Of a stretch of 64,000 bases of DNA, positions 39,500 to 47,801 are shown in pieces. Location: NCBI GenBank assembly GCA_001942415.1, contig MKJX01000239.1, positions 1-64,000 of the forward strand, in the 5' to 3' direction. This DNA is from Pseudonocardia sp. CNS-139 (GTDB lineage: Bacteria; Actinomycetota; Actinomycetes; Mycobacteriales; Pseudonocardiaceae). A model generated the notes under the pieces. The model was not told the origin of the DNA and ran no database searches. It saw nothing but the letters and a program-made list of their open reading frames with translations. The first letter of the stretch is position 1; every line of letters begins with the position of its first letter. The translations under genes and the position numbers were made by a program.

Positions 39500-39573
39500 G
39501 GGTGAGTGACGGGACTCGAACCCGCGACTTCCTGGACCACAACCAGGTGCTCTACCAGCTGAGCTACACCCAC
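39500..39573 (-). tRNA. tRNA-His (anticodon GTG)
   Basis: Acceptor GTGGGTG pairs with CACTCAC, the anticodon arm CCTGGTTGTGGTCCAGG carries GTG, and the T-loop reads GGTTCGAGTCC. The genome encodes the extra G at -1 (39573) opposite discriminator C (39500), the identity mark of histidine tRNA. It lies between tRNA-Lys and orn, all on the minus strand. Confidence 0.96.
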
Positions 39574-39608
39574 CACGAGACCGGGCACCGCCCGGCTCGA
39601 CGTCAACT

Positions 39609-40236
39609 CTAGCGTGGCGCCGGGGGCGGTTCGAAGCGGGTTGCCGCGACCTGTGCCGCGATCGTCTGCGCCTCGTCGGAGGTGGGTCCGGGGGCGGGGG
39701 ACGAAGAGGGTGCGGCGGTAGTAGTCGAGCTCGCGGATCGACTCCTCGATGTCGGCGAGCGCGCGGTGCGCGAGGCCCTTCTCCGGCTTGGCGTAGAAGA
39801 CCCGCGGGTACCAGCGGCGGCACAGCTCCTTGACGGAGCTGACGTCGACCATGCGGTAGTGCAGGTGGCCGTCGAGCTCGGGCATGTCGCGGGCGAGGAA
39901 GCCGCGGTCGGTGGCGATCGAGTTGCCGGCCAGCGGTGCGGAGCGGGGCTCCGGCACGTACTTGCGGACGTACTCGAGCGCGAGCCGCTCGGCGTCGGCG
40001 ACGGTGACGGTGGAGGCCCGCACGGCGTCGGTGAGGCCGGAATGCGCGTGCATCTCGCGGACGACGTCGGGCATCCCGGCGAGCGCGGCCTCGTCGGCGT
40101 GGATCACGACGTCGACGCCGTCGCCGAGGACCTTGAGGTCGCCGTCGGTCACCAGCACGGCGATCTCGATGAGCGCGTCGCGCCCGAGGTCCAGCCCGGT
40201 CATCTCACAGTCGATCCAGACGAGGCGGTCGGTCAC
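39609..40236 (-). CDS. orn: Oligoribonuclease
   Basis: Degrades 2-5-nt RNAs to mononucleotides and clears pGpG. The DEDDh exonuclease residues appear in VWIDCEMTGLDLGRD, GNSIATDRGFLARDMPELD and GLAHRALADIEESIRELDYY. A frameshift near 39702, inside a C run, gives the proper end TSDEAQTIAAQVAATRFEPP and stop at 39609; otherwise the frame runs into the tRNA genes. Corrected length is about 208 residues. ATG 40236 is the start. Confidence 0.94.
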
Positions 40237-40311
40237 CCGTTCACACTAATCCCGAACCCGGGCTCGCCGCGGCCGACGCGGCGGAGCGGGCAGCGGCTAG
40301 CCTCTGGCGGC

Positions 40312-41848
40312 GTGGCTGAGAGCGCAACGCAGGAGATCGCCGCCGGATACACGACCGAGGGGGCGGCGCTGGAGCTGGGCTGCGTGCTCGTCGACGGGGC
40401 GGTGGACCCGGCCGCGCGCGTGCGCATCCCGTTCGCCACGCTGAACCGGCACGGCCTGGTCGCGGGTGCGACGGGCACCGGGAAGACGAAGACGCTGCAG
40501 GGGATCGCCGAGCAGCTGTCGACGGCGGGTGTGCCGGTGCTGCTGGCGGACGTCAAGGGCGACCTGTCGGGCATGGCGCGGCCCGGCGAGCCGAACGCGA
40601 AGATCGAGGAGCGCGCGAAGGACACCGGCGACGACTGGGCGCCGACGGCGTTCCCGGTGGAGTTCCTGTCGCTGGGCGGCGGGAGCGGCGCGATCCCGAT
40701 CCGGGCGACGCTGACGCAGTTCGGGCCGATCCTGCTGAGCAAGGTGCTCGACCTGAACGAGACGCAGGAGTCGACGCTCGGGCTGATCTTCCACTGGGCA
40801 GACCAGCAGGCGCTGCCGCTGCTCGACACCAAGGACCTGCGCGCGGTGATCCAGCACCTGACGTCCGACGAGGGCAAGGCCGACCTCAAGGGGATCGGCG
40901 GCGTGTCGCCGGCGACGGCGGGCGTGATCCTGCGGGCGCTGGTGAACCTGGAGGCGCAGGGCGGCGACGACTTCTTCGGCGAGCCCGAGCTCGACCCGGC
41001 CGACCTGCTGCGCGTGGTGGACGGGAAGGGCGTCGTCACGCTCGTCGAGCTGGCCGACCAGGCGGCGAACCCGCGGCTGTTCTCGACGTTCCTGATGTGG
41101 CTGCTCGCCGAGCTGTACGAGGACCTGCCCGAGGCCGGCGACCTCGACAAGCCCAAGCTGGTGTTCTTCTTCGACGAGGCGCACCTGCTGTTCTCGACGC
41201 GTCGAAGGCGTTCCTGGAGCGCATCGAGCAGACGGTGAAGCTGATCCGCTCGAAGGGCGTCGGCGTGTTCTTCTGCACGCAGCTCCCGACGGACGTGCCG
41301 AACGCCGTGCTCTCCCAGCTCGGCGCGCGTGTGCAGCACGCGCTGCGGGCGTTCACGCCGGACGACCAGGCGGCGCTGGCCAGGACCGTCAAGACCTACC
41401 CGAACACGAAGCACTACGACATGGAGGAGGCGCTCACGTCGCTCGCACCGGCGAGGCGATCGTCACGGTGCTCTCCGAGCGGGGTGCGCCGACACCGGTC
41501 GCGTGGGCGCGGATGCGGGCGCCGCGGTCGCTCATGGCCGCGATCGGCCCCGACGCGGTGACGGCCGCGGCGAAGGGTTCGCCGCTCTTCGCGAGGTACG
41601 GCGAGACGGTCGACCGGGAGTCGGCCTACGAGAAGCTGACGGCGAAGATCGCCGCGCCGCCGCCCCCGGCCCCCGCGGACGCCCCCGCTCCGGCACCCGA
41701 GCCGCAGCCGCGGCGCGAGCGGGCCGAGCCGGGCATGGTGGCCGAGGTGCTGGGCTCGCCCGTCGTGAAGTCGTTCCTGCGCTCGGCCGCGACAGCGCTG
41801 GGCCGGGAGATCACGCGGGGCCTGTTCGGGACGCGGCGCCGACGCTGA
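40312..41848 (+). CDS. HerA-like ATPase, DUF853 family
   Basis: A P-loop NTPase of the HerA/FtsK type. GATGTGKT (residues 52-59) is Walker A and LVFFFDEAHLLF Walker B; GVFFCTQLPTDVPNAVLSQL is the sensor region. Frameshifts lie near 41197 and 41448. The tail holds a Pro/Ala-rich linker and ends FLRSAATALGREITRGLFG. Corrected length is about 512 residues. Family members are predicted DNA or protein translocases but have not been characterised in detail. GTG 40312 diverges from orn. Confidence 0.87.
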
Positions 41849-43361
41849 GGTCCGGGTCGGTGCCGGGCAGGAACGGCCCGAGCAGGCCCGGCGCGGCCGC
41901 GTCGGCCAGCGCCACCGCGTCGGCCGCGGCGACGTCGAGCACCTCGTAGCCGCCAGCTCCCGCCGCCGTGACGGCCTCGACCGTCACGACCCCGGCGCGC
42001 TGCTGGAACACGCTCTGCCGGAACGTCCAGCCGATCACGCCGCTGCGCTGCAGCGCGACGGTCCGGCGCAGGAGCGAGCCCTGCCGCGTCACGAGGTGGC
42101 CGGAGGTCAGCTGGTGGCCGAGGCTGCGGAAGCGGTCCACGGCGAGCAGCGCGGCAAGCGGGACGAGCAGCAGGCTCGTCGGGCCCAGCCAGGCGAGCCA
42201 GGGCACGGCGGCGCCGAGCACGAACGCGCCGGCGGTGAACAGGACGACGGGGGCCAGCGCGCGGGTGAGCCGGCGGCGCAGGGCGGCCCGCGGGTGGCGG
42301 CGCAGCGGGGCGAGCGTGATCTGCGCCGGATCCGCGCGCAGCGCCGCCGACGCCACGCGGTGCGCCTCGGCGCGCGGGGCGGGCGGCAGGAGCGCGCCGC
42401 CCTGCGCGTCCCGGGACAGGCCGGTGGACACGGCCCGGACCTGGGCGCCGCGCCCGGCCCGCAGCAGCAGCGGCTCGGTGACCTCGGCGCCGCGGATCCG
42501 GTGCTCGGCCACCGACAGCGAGCGCCGGGTCAGCAGCCCGCGCCGGACGCGCAGCGCGCCGTCGCCGTCCGGGGAGGGCTCGCGGGTCAGGGTGAAGCCG
42601 TACCAGCGTTCCGCGAAGAGCAGCAGCGCCCCGACGACGGCCACGCCGAGCACCGCGACCCCGATCGTCAACACGCCGAACCAGAGCGGCGCGGCCACCA
42701 GCCGGGACGCGGCGTCGTCCACGGGCGCGATGTCGCGCGGGTCGACGCCCAGCTCGCCGAACAGGTTGAACAGGGGGCCCCGACGGCGCCGATGCGGCGA
42801 TCGAGGAGAACGTGAGCGGCGCGAACCGCAGCCACGACCAGTCCAGCCGGGCCAGCTCCTCGACCGGACGGCCGGGGCGTCCTCGACCGGCGCGGCGACG
42901 GTGGGGCGGTCGAGCAGCTCGTGGCGCAGCCGTTCGGCCTCGGCGGTGCTGACCGCGTCGAGACGCAGGCCCTGCAGCTCCGCCATGACGCCGGACGCCG
43001 CCGCGACGCGCACGACGCTCAGCCCGAACAGGCGGTGCAGCACGCGGGCGGTGAGGTCGACGGTGCGGATCCGGTCGCGCGGCACGGAGATGCGCTGGCG
43101 GCGCAGCCAGCCGCTGTGCAGCTCGACCCGGTCGGGCGTGATCCGGTAGCGGGTGGTGCGCCAGCGCACGACCCCGCCGATCACCAGCACCGCCGCGATC
43201 CCGACCGGGAACCACAGCCGCATGACGTCGCTCTGGCCCGTGACCAGCACGATCACGATCACCGGCAGCAGCCGCACGAGGCTCGCGGCCGGGCCGACGA
43301 CGAGCATGCGCGGGTCGAGGCGACGCCACGGGGTCACGGCGTCCATGGGTTCGGTGCTCAC
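41811..43361 (-). CDS. PH-domain (bPH2) membrane protein, YdbT-like
   Basis: Three bPH2 repeats alternate with hydrophobic hairpins: TTRYRITPDRVELHSGWLRR, GFTLTREPSPDGDGALRVR and GHQLTSGHLVTRQGSLLRRT carry the conserved RITxxRVxxxxG pattern, and SVPRDRIRTVDLTARVLHRL and VALQRSGVIGWTFRQSVFQQ the second motif. Frameshifts near 42870 and 42785 separate repeats one and two. Corrected length is about 515 residues. YdbT-type proteins are linked in Bacillus to resistance against antimicrobial compounds. The GTG overlaps the stop of the YdbS-like gene upstream; the end overlaps the convergent ATPase gene by some 38 bases. Confidence 0.8.
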   Translation of the reverse strand: MSTEPMDAVTPWRRLDPRMLVVGPAASLVRLLPVIVIVLVTGQSDVMRLWFPVGIAAVLVIGGVVRWRTTRYRITPDRVELHSGWLRRQRISVPRDRIRTVDLTARVLHRLFGLSVVRVAAASGVMAELQGLRLDAVSTAEAERLRHELLDRPTVAAPVEDAPAVRSRSWPGWTGRGCGSRRSRSPRSPHRRRRGPLFNLFGELGVDPRDIAPVDDAASRLVAAPLWFGVLTIGVAVLGVAVVGALLLFAERWYGFTLTREPSPDGDGALRVRRGLLTRRSLSVAEHRIRGAEVTEPLLLRAGRGAQVRAVSTGLSRDAQGGALLPPAPRAEAHRVASAALRADPAQITLAPLRRHPRAALRRRLTRALAPVVLFTAGAFVLGAAVPWLAWLGPTSLLLVPLAALLAVDRFRSLGHQLTSGHLVTRQGSLLRRTVALQRSGVIGWTFRQSVFQQRAGVVTVEAVTAAGAGGYEVLDVAAADAVALADAAAPGLLGPFLPGTDPDLSVGAASRTGPA

Positions 43362-43858
43362 GTGGCGTCGCCCGGCGTGGCCTGGGTGGTCTCGGTGAGC
43401 GTGCGGGCCAGCTCGGCCGCGGCGTCCTGGTCGAGCCCGCGGATCCGGACGGGACCGCGTGCGGACGCCGTCGTCACCGTGACGGTCGCCAGCCGGAGCA
43501 GCTGCTCGATCGGGCCGTGCTGGGTGTCGACGGTCTGCACGCGCGAGATCGGCGCGATCCGCCACTCCCGCACCAGCCAGCCCGACAGCGTGTAGACGGC
43601 CTCGGGCGTGACCTCCCAGCGGTGGATCCGGTAGAGCAGCGGCGGCACGGCCACGGCGTAGGCCGCGACCACGGCCGTGGTGGCCAGCGCGGTGGCGACG
43701 AGCCAGCCGGGCCCGCCGCCGAACACGGCCAGCAGCACGGCCTGCGGCCCGGCCAGCAGGACGAGCGTGACGAGGGCGCGCAGCCGCCACCACAGCACGG
43801 CGCGCGGGCTGACCTGGTGGGCGGGTGGCCGGAGCGGCAGCGCGACGGCGGCGGTCAT
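43358..43858 (-). CDS. PH-domain (bPH2) membrane protein, YdbS-like
   Basis: Intact 166-residue protein: two membrane helices (LVTLVLLAGPQAVLLAVFGG and ATALATTAVVAAYAVAVPPL), then a bPH2 domain with YRIHRWEVTPEAVYTLSGWL and ISRVQTVDTQHGPIEQLLRL. It is the usual small partner of YdbT; the two overlap by 4 bases. The start overlaps the stop of the acyl-CoA dehydrogenase homologue in the same way, so the three genes form a tightly coupled set. Confidence 0.87.
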   Translation of the reverse strand: MTAAVALPLRPPAHQVSPRAVLWWRLRALVTLVLLAGPQAVLLAVFGGGPGWLVATALATTAVVAAYAVAVPPLLYRIHRWEVTPEAVYTLSGWLVREWRIAPISRVQTVDTQHGPIEQLLRLATVTVTTASARGPVRIRGLDQDAAAELARTLTETTQATPGDAT

Positions 43859-45033
43859 ACGGGCAGTGTGCCTGGCGCCGGGTGCGGGACACCGGCGAAC
43901 GCCGTGAGCTGGGCGTCGCGGACCTCCGCGGTCTGGGCCTGCACCAGGTGGAACGCGGCCTCCCGGGCCCAGCGCTGCTCGGGGTGGGTGAGCAGCAGGG
44001 CGCTCCCGGAGCGCGCCGCGACGAGGGCGGCGGCCGTGCGGGAGGTCAGCTCGGCGAGCTCGCCGCGCAGCGCCCGCCGTTCTGCGACGCGCTCGAAGAG
44101 CGGGACCTCGGTGAGCAGCGCGTACGCCTCCGCGCGGCGGGCGGCGGCGCGTTCGGCGAGCGTGAGCGCGAGGTCCTCGGCGGCCGCGCCGCGGACGGCG
44201 CCGAGCGCGGCGAGTGCCCCGAGCATCCGGCGCAGCAGGCCGAGGGACGCCGGTGTCGCGTTGGCGGTGCGGGCGGCGTCGTGCGCGCGCCAGGCCGGGC
44301 CGTCGGCGACGGCGAGCACGTCGTCGGGCCGGACGGCGAGCCCGTCCAGTTCCAGCGTGACCGTGCGCGTCCCGCCCATGACGGCCAGCGGGACCGGCGG
44401 GCCGGCCAGCACACCCGCCTGCGACCGGGCCGGGAGCAGGGCGAACACGAACCGGTCGTCCGGCGTGGTAGCGGCGATCATGATCAGGTCGACGAGGCCC
44501 CATCCGGTGCACCAGTCGGCGGTGCCGGCGAACGTCCAGCCGTCCCGGCGGGGCTCGGCCCGCACGGCGGGGCGGCCGGGCCGGCGGATGTGCGCGATCG
44601 CGATGCCGGCCCCGGTCCGGGCGGCGGCGAGCCCCGCGCGGTGCCGGGCGGCGGCCGGGCCCGCGGTGATCGCGGCCGGGTCGAGCGCCGGGAGCGGGCC
44701 GCGGGCCAGCGCCTGCGGGAGCCGGTGCTGCGTCGTCACGAACCAGGTGGCGCCGCACGCCCCGCTGAGCCGCTCGACGGTCTCGGCGTCGACCCGGTCG
44801 TCCGCGCCGTGGCCGCCCTCGGCGGCCGGCACCTTCACCGAGAGCAGCCCGTTGCGGGCGAGCATCGCGAGGTGGGTGGGGTCGACGCCGCGGCGCGGGT
44901 CGTCGGCCAGTTCGGCGTGCGGGCCGAGCACGTCGGTCGCGATCCGCGTCGCCGACACGACGGCCGGGTGCGCCGCCACGTCCGGGGCGGGGGTGAAGAG
45001 CGCCTCGACGGCGTCGGCCGCGGCGGAGACCAC
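43855..45033 (-). CDS. Acyl-CoA dehydrogenase-family protein
   Basis: An intact 392-residue protein with the overall ACAD order: a helical N-terminus with LSVKVPAAEGGHG, the central beta domain (DGWTFAGTADWCTGWGLVDL, LELDGLAVRPDDVLAV) and a C-terminal four-helix bundle ending QTAEVRDAQLTAFAGVPHP. It lacks an obvious catalytic Glu in the expected loop, so it resembles the divergent HsaA-like or DszC-like hydroxylase branch as much as a true dehydrogenase. It heads the operon containing the two PH proteins. Array 3 starts 77 bases upstream of its start. Confidence 0.75.
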   Translation of the reverse strand: MVSAAADAVEALFTPAPDVAAHPAVVSATRIATDVLGPHAELADDPRRGVDPTHLAMLARNGLLSVKVPAAEGGHGADDRVDAETVERLSGACGATWFVTTQHRLPQALARGPLPALDPAAITAGPAAARHRAGLAAARTGAGIAIAHIRRPGRPAVRAEPRRDGWTFAGTADWCTGWGLVDLIMIAATTPDDRFVFALLPARSQAGVLAGPPVPLAVMGGTRTVTLELDGLAVRPDDVLAVADGPAWRAHDAARTANATPASLGLLRRMLGALAALGAVRGAAAEDLALTLAERAAARRAEAYALLTEVPLFERVAERRALRGELAELTSRTAAALVAARSGSALLLTHPEQRWAREAAFHLVQAQTAEVRDAQLTAFAGVPHPAPGTLPV

Positions 45034-45109
45034 GCGCTGACCGTAGCGCCCGCCCCGCCGGCGCGCTGCGCCTCACCTGGACGCGCCTGTGCGTCCGACT
45101 GGGCCCGCG

Positions 45110-45219
45110 ACTCGCGTGCACCCAGCGCGCGACTCGCGCACACTTTCCAGCGACTCGCGGGCCCTTTCCGCGAGTCGCTGGATCAGTGCGCGCGAGTCGC
45201 TGGATTCGCGTGCGCGAGT
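45110..45219. repeat. Array 3: ACTCGCG repeats, three direct and three inverted
   Basis: Direct units begin at 45110, 45132 and 45153 (spacings 22 and 21; the short one has TTT where array 2 has TTTT). Inverted units close at 45175, 45197 and 45219, exactly 22 apart. Here the innermost units almost touch: ACTCGCGGGCCCTTT runs straight into CCGCGAGT. The array lies between two minus-strand genes, upstream of the acyl-CoA dehydrogenase homologue. Its last two inverted units overlap the 3' end of the sucrase/ferredoxin-like gene. Confidence 0.93.
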
Positions 45220-46090
45220 TGTGGATCGAGGGGGCGGACGGCGCCGGCGCGCAGCGCCGTGAACGGGGCCGCGTCCGCCCCGCACGACGGCGGCCGGGGG
45301 CCGTTGCCGGCGACCGGGGCGACGTCGACGGCCCAGCGCCGCCCGTCGCGCGCCGTGACGACCGCGCCGCCGGGGGCGTCCGCGACCGTCAGCGCGTCGG
45401 CGTCGCGCAGCCCGGTGGCGGCGCGCACGGCGAGCTCGGCGACCTGCCCGGCCGGCGACCACGTGCTGCGCCCCCGGCAGCGCGCCGTCTCGACCTCGCC
45501 GGGCCACGCGGCCTTGCGCGCCGCGCTCGCCGACGGGACGTCGAGCCGCCCGTACGCGTAGCCGGTGGGCAGCACGAGCGCGGTCGGTGCGAACCGGTGC
45601 CCGCCGAGGTGGCTGGACTCCCACACGTGCGGCTCGCCCACGGCGACGAGCGACGCGGCGAGCGCCCGGCCGTCGAGGGCGCAGCAGCGGTCGCGGCGGC
45701 CGTGGGTGCAGACGAGCAGCAGCGGTCCTGCACCGGCGTGCCGGGCAGCGGCTCGTCGGGGCCGGGCAGCACGAGGTCGGCGGGGGAGCCGGGGCGCAGC
45801 AGCGTGGCGTGCGCGAGGGGCGGGGCGGTGTCGGCGAGGTAGACGTGCAGCGGCCCGTCGGGGTCGTGGGCGGCGCGGCCGGGGCGGCGGATCAGCAGCA
45901 GCCGCCAGCCCGGGGTGACGGCGAGCGCGGCGAGCGCCGGGTCGGGGTGCGCGGCGAGCTCCTGGGGCCACGCGCCGCGCTGCTCCACGCAGACCCACCG
46001 CCGCGCGACGGGCGCCGTGCCCGCGAGCGGCTCGTCCAGCGCACGCGACAGCACGGTGCAACGCTGCCTCGCCCACTCCGCCGCATCCAC
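45183..46090 (-). CDS. Sucrase/ferredoxin-like protein
   Basis: A thioredoxin-fold protein of about 302 residues. After a frameshift near 45735, LLLVCTHGRRDRCCALDGRA provides the Cys ligands and HLGGHRFAPTALVLPTGYAY the His motif of the Suc-Fer family, members of which hold a [2Fe-2S] cluster and are often found with siderophore genes. GTG 46090 gives MDAAEWARQRCTVLSRALDE. Ten bases upstream is a candidate iron box. The last codons (LDPQLAHANPATRAH) are encoded by units of array 3, so the natural end may have been replaced. Confidence 0.82.
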
Positions 46091-46099
46091 CGCTGTACC

Positions 46100-46118
46100 T
46101 TATCTAAGGCTGTCCTAA
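46100..46118 (-). promoter_or_regulatory. Candidate DtxR/IdeR iron box
   Basis: Read on the minus strand, TTAGGACAGCCTTAGATAA agrees with the actinobacterial iron box TTAGGTTAGCCTAACCTAA at 14 of 19 positions, including both outer TTAGG/TAA ends and the AGCCT centre. It lies just before the start of the sucrase/ferredoxin-like gene, over the likely -10 region (TAGATA). Repression under iron-replete conditions is inferred. Confidence 0.6.
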
Positions 46119-46146
46119 CTCGGATGGGTGACACCGGTGACGCGGC

Positions 46147-47714
46147 TCACTGTCGTCGCAGGTCACGGTGCATGACCTTGCCGGTTGCGTTGCGCGGCAG
46201 CTCGGCCACGAACTCGACGTCACGCGGTACGGCGAACCTGCTCAAGTCCGCGCGCACCCATCCGCGGACGTCGTCGGCGCTCACCTCGCGCCCGGCGCGA
46301 GCACGACGTAGGCGGCGAGCCGCTGGCCGAACTCGTCGTCCGGCACGCCGGTGACGGCGGCCTCGCGCACCTCCGGGCGGGCCGCGAGGAGGTCCTCGAC
46401 CGGGCCCGGATGCACGTTCTCGCCCCCGGAGACGATCATGTCGTCGGCCCGGCCGGTCAGGTGCAGCAGCCCGCGCCGGTCGACCCGGCCGACGTCGCCG
46501 GTGCCGAGCAGCCCGCCGGCCCGCGGCACGTCCGCGCCCTCGCGCGTGTAGCCGGCGAACGGCATGTCGTTGCGGACGAACACCCGGCCCTCGGTGCCGC
46601 GCCGCACCGGGCGGTCGTCGGGGCCGAGGACGACGAGCCGGGTGCCGGCCGGTGCGCGGCCCGCGGTGCCCGGCGCGGCGCGCAGGTCGGCCGGGGACGC
46701 GATGCTCACCCACGACACCTCGGTGGAGCCGTAGACGTTGTGGAGCACGTCGCCGAACCGGTCCATGAACGCGGTGGCGAGCCCGCCGGGCAGCGCCGAC
46801 CCGCTGACGGCGACGATCCGCGGGCGGTGCGTCCGCCACGCCGCGTCCAGCTCGGCGGCGGGCAGCTCCAGCACCCGCTGCAGCATCACGGGCACGGCGA
46901 AGACGGCGTCGACCCGCTGCTCCTCGACGGTCCGCAGGAAGCCGGCGGGGTCGAACCGGTGCCGCAGCACCACCGGCGCGCCGTGCAGCACGGCGATCTG
47001 CAGCGCCGCGTACCCCCAGGTGTGCAGCAGCGGCGCCGCGACCATCACCGGCGCCCCGGCGCGCACCGGGATCGCCGAGAGGATCGCTGCGGCCGGGGCG
47101 AGGCTGTGCACCGGCGGCCGGCGGGCGCCCTTCGGCGGGCCGGACGTGCCCGACGTCAGCACGATCGTGTGGCCGCTGGGCGGGCGCAGCGGGAGCGGGC
47201 CGGGGCCGTCGAGGTCGTCGAGGGCGGTCAGGACACGGGTGCCGGCCGGGAGCGCGCAGCGCTGCTCCCCGTCGGCGACGACGGTGTGCAGCTCCAGCTC
47301 CGCGGCGACCTGTGCGAGCTGTGCGGCCGGGAGCCCCGTGTTGAGCAGGACGACGTCGGCGCCCAGCTTGCCGGCCGCGACCTGGGCCTCGACGACGGCG
47401 CGGCCGTTGCGGGCGAGCACGCCCACCCGCGTGCCCGGCCCGACCCCGGACGCGGCGAGCGCCCGCGCCACGGCGTCGGTGTGCCGGTCGAGCTGCGCGA
47501 ACGTGACGGAGCCGGTGTCGTCGACGAGCGCGGTGCGGCCGGGGTGGCGCGCGGCGCCGAGCGCGTAGCCCGCGGTGACCGACAGCCCGTAGCGGGCGAG
47601 GCCCACGGCCATCCCGACGAGCCGGTCGGGCCGGACCGGGCGGACGACCCCGGACCTGGTGAGCGCCACGACCGCCCGCGCCGACCCGACGACCTCCCCG
47701 ATGCGACCGGTCAC
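46147..47714 (-). CDS. Acyl-CoA synthetase (AMP-forming)
   Basis: Activates a carboxylic acid through an acyl-adenylate. LTSGTSGPPKG is the AMP-binding P-loop, NVYGSTE the adenine motif, and TGRADDMIVSGGENVHPGPV the hinge; after a frameshift near 46292 PRNATGKVMHRDLRRQ carries the catalytic Lys at the end. Length (about 522 residues) fits fatty-acyl CoA ligases of the FadD group. ATG 47714 is the start. The hairpin before it belongs to the upstream glycosyltransferase operon. Confidence 0.88.
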
Positions 47715-47750
47715 ACCCGCGAGTCTGCGCCCGCCGCGCCCCCGTTGCCA

Positions 47751-47795
47751 GGAATGCCACGTTCAGGACCCCCGACGCCCTGAACGTGGCATTCC
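47751..47795 (-). terminator. Perfect 17-bp hairpin after the glycosyltransferase operon
   Basis: GGAATGCCACGTTCAGG (47751-47767) is repeated as its exact reverse complement at 47779-47795 around an 11-base loop. It begins 7 bases after the stop of the GT39 gene ending at 47802, in the direction of transcription. A stem this long ends transcription well. Its unusual AT-containing, highly specific sequence suggests a repeated genomic element rather than a random terminator. Confidence 0.8.
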
Positions 47796-47801
47796 CGGCA
47801 C

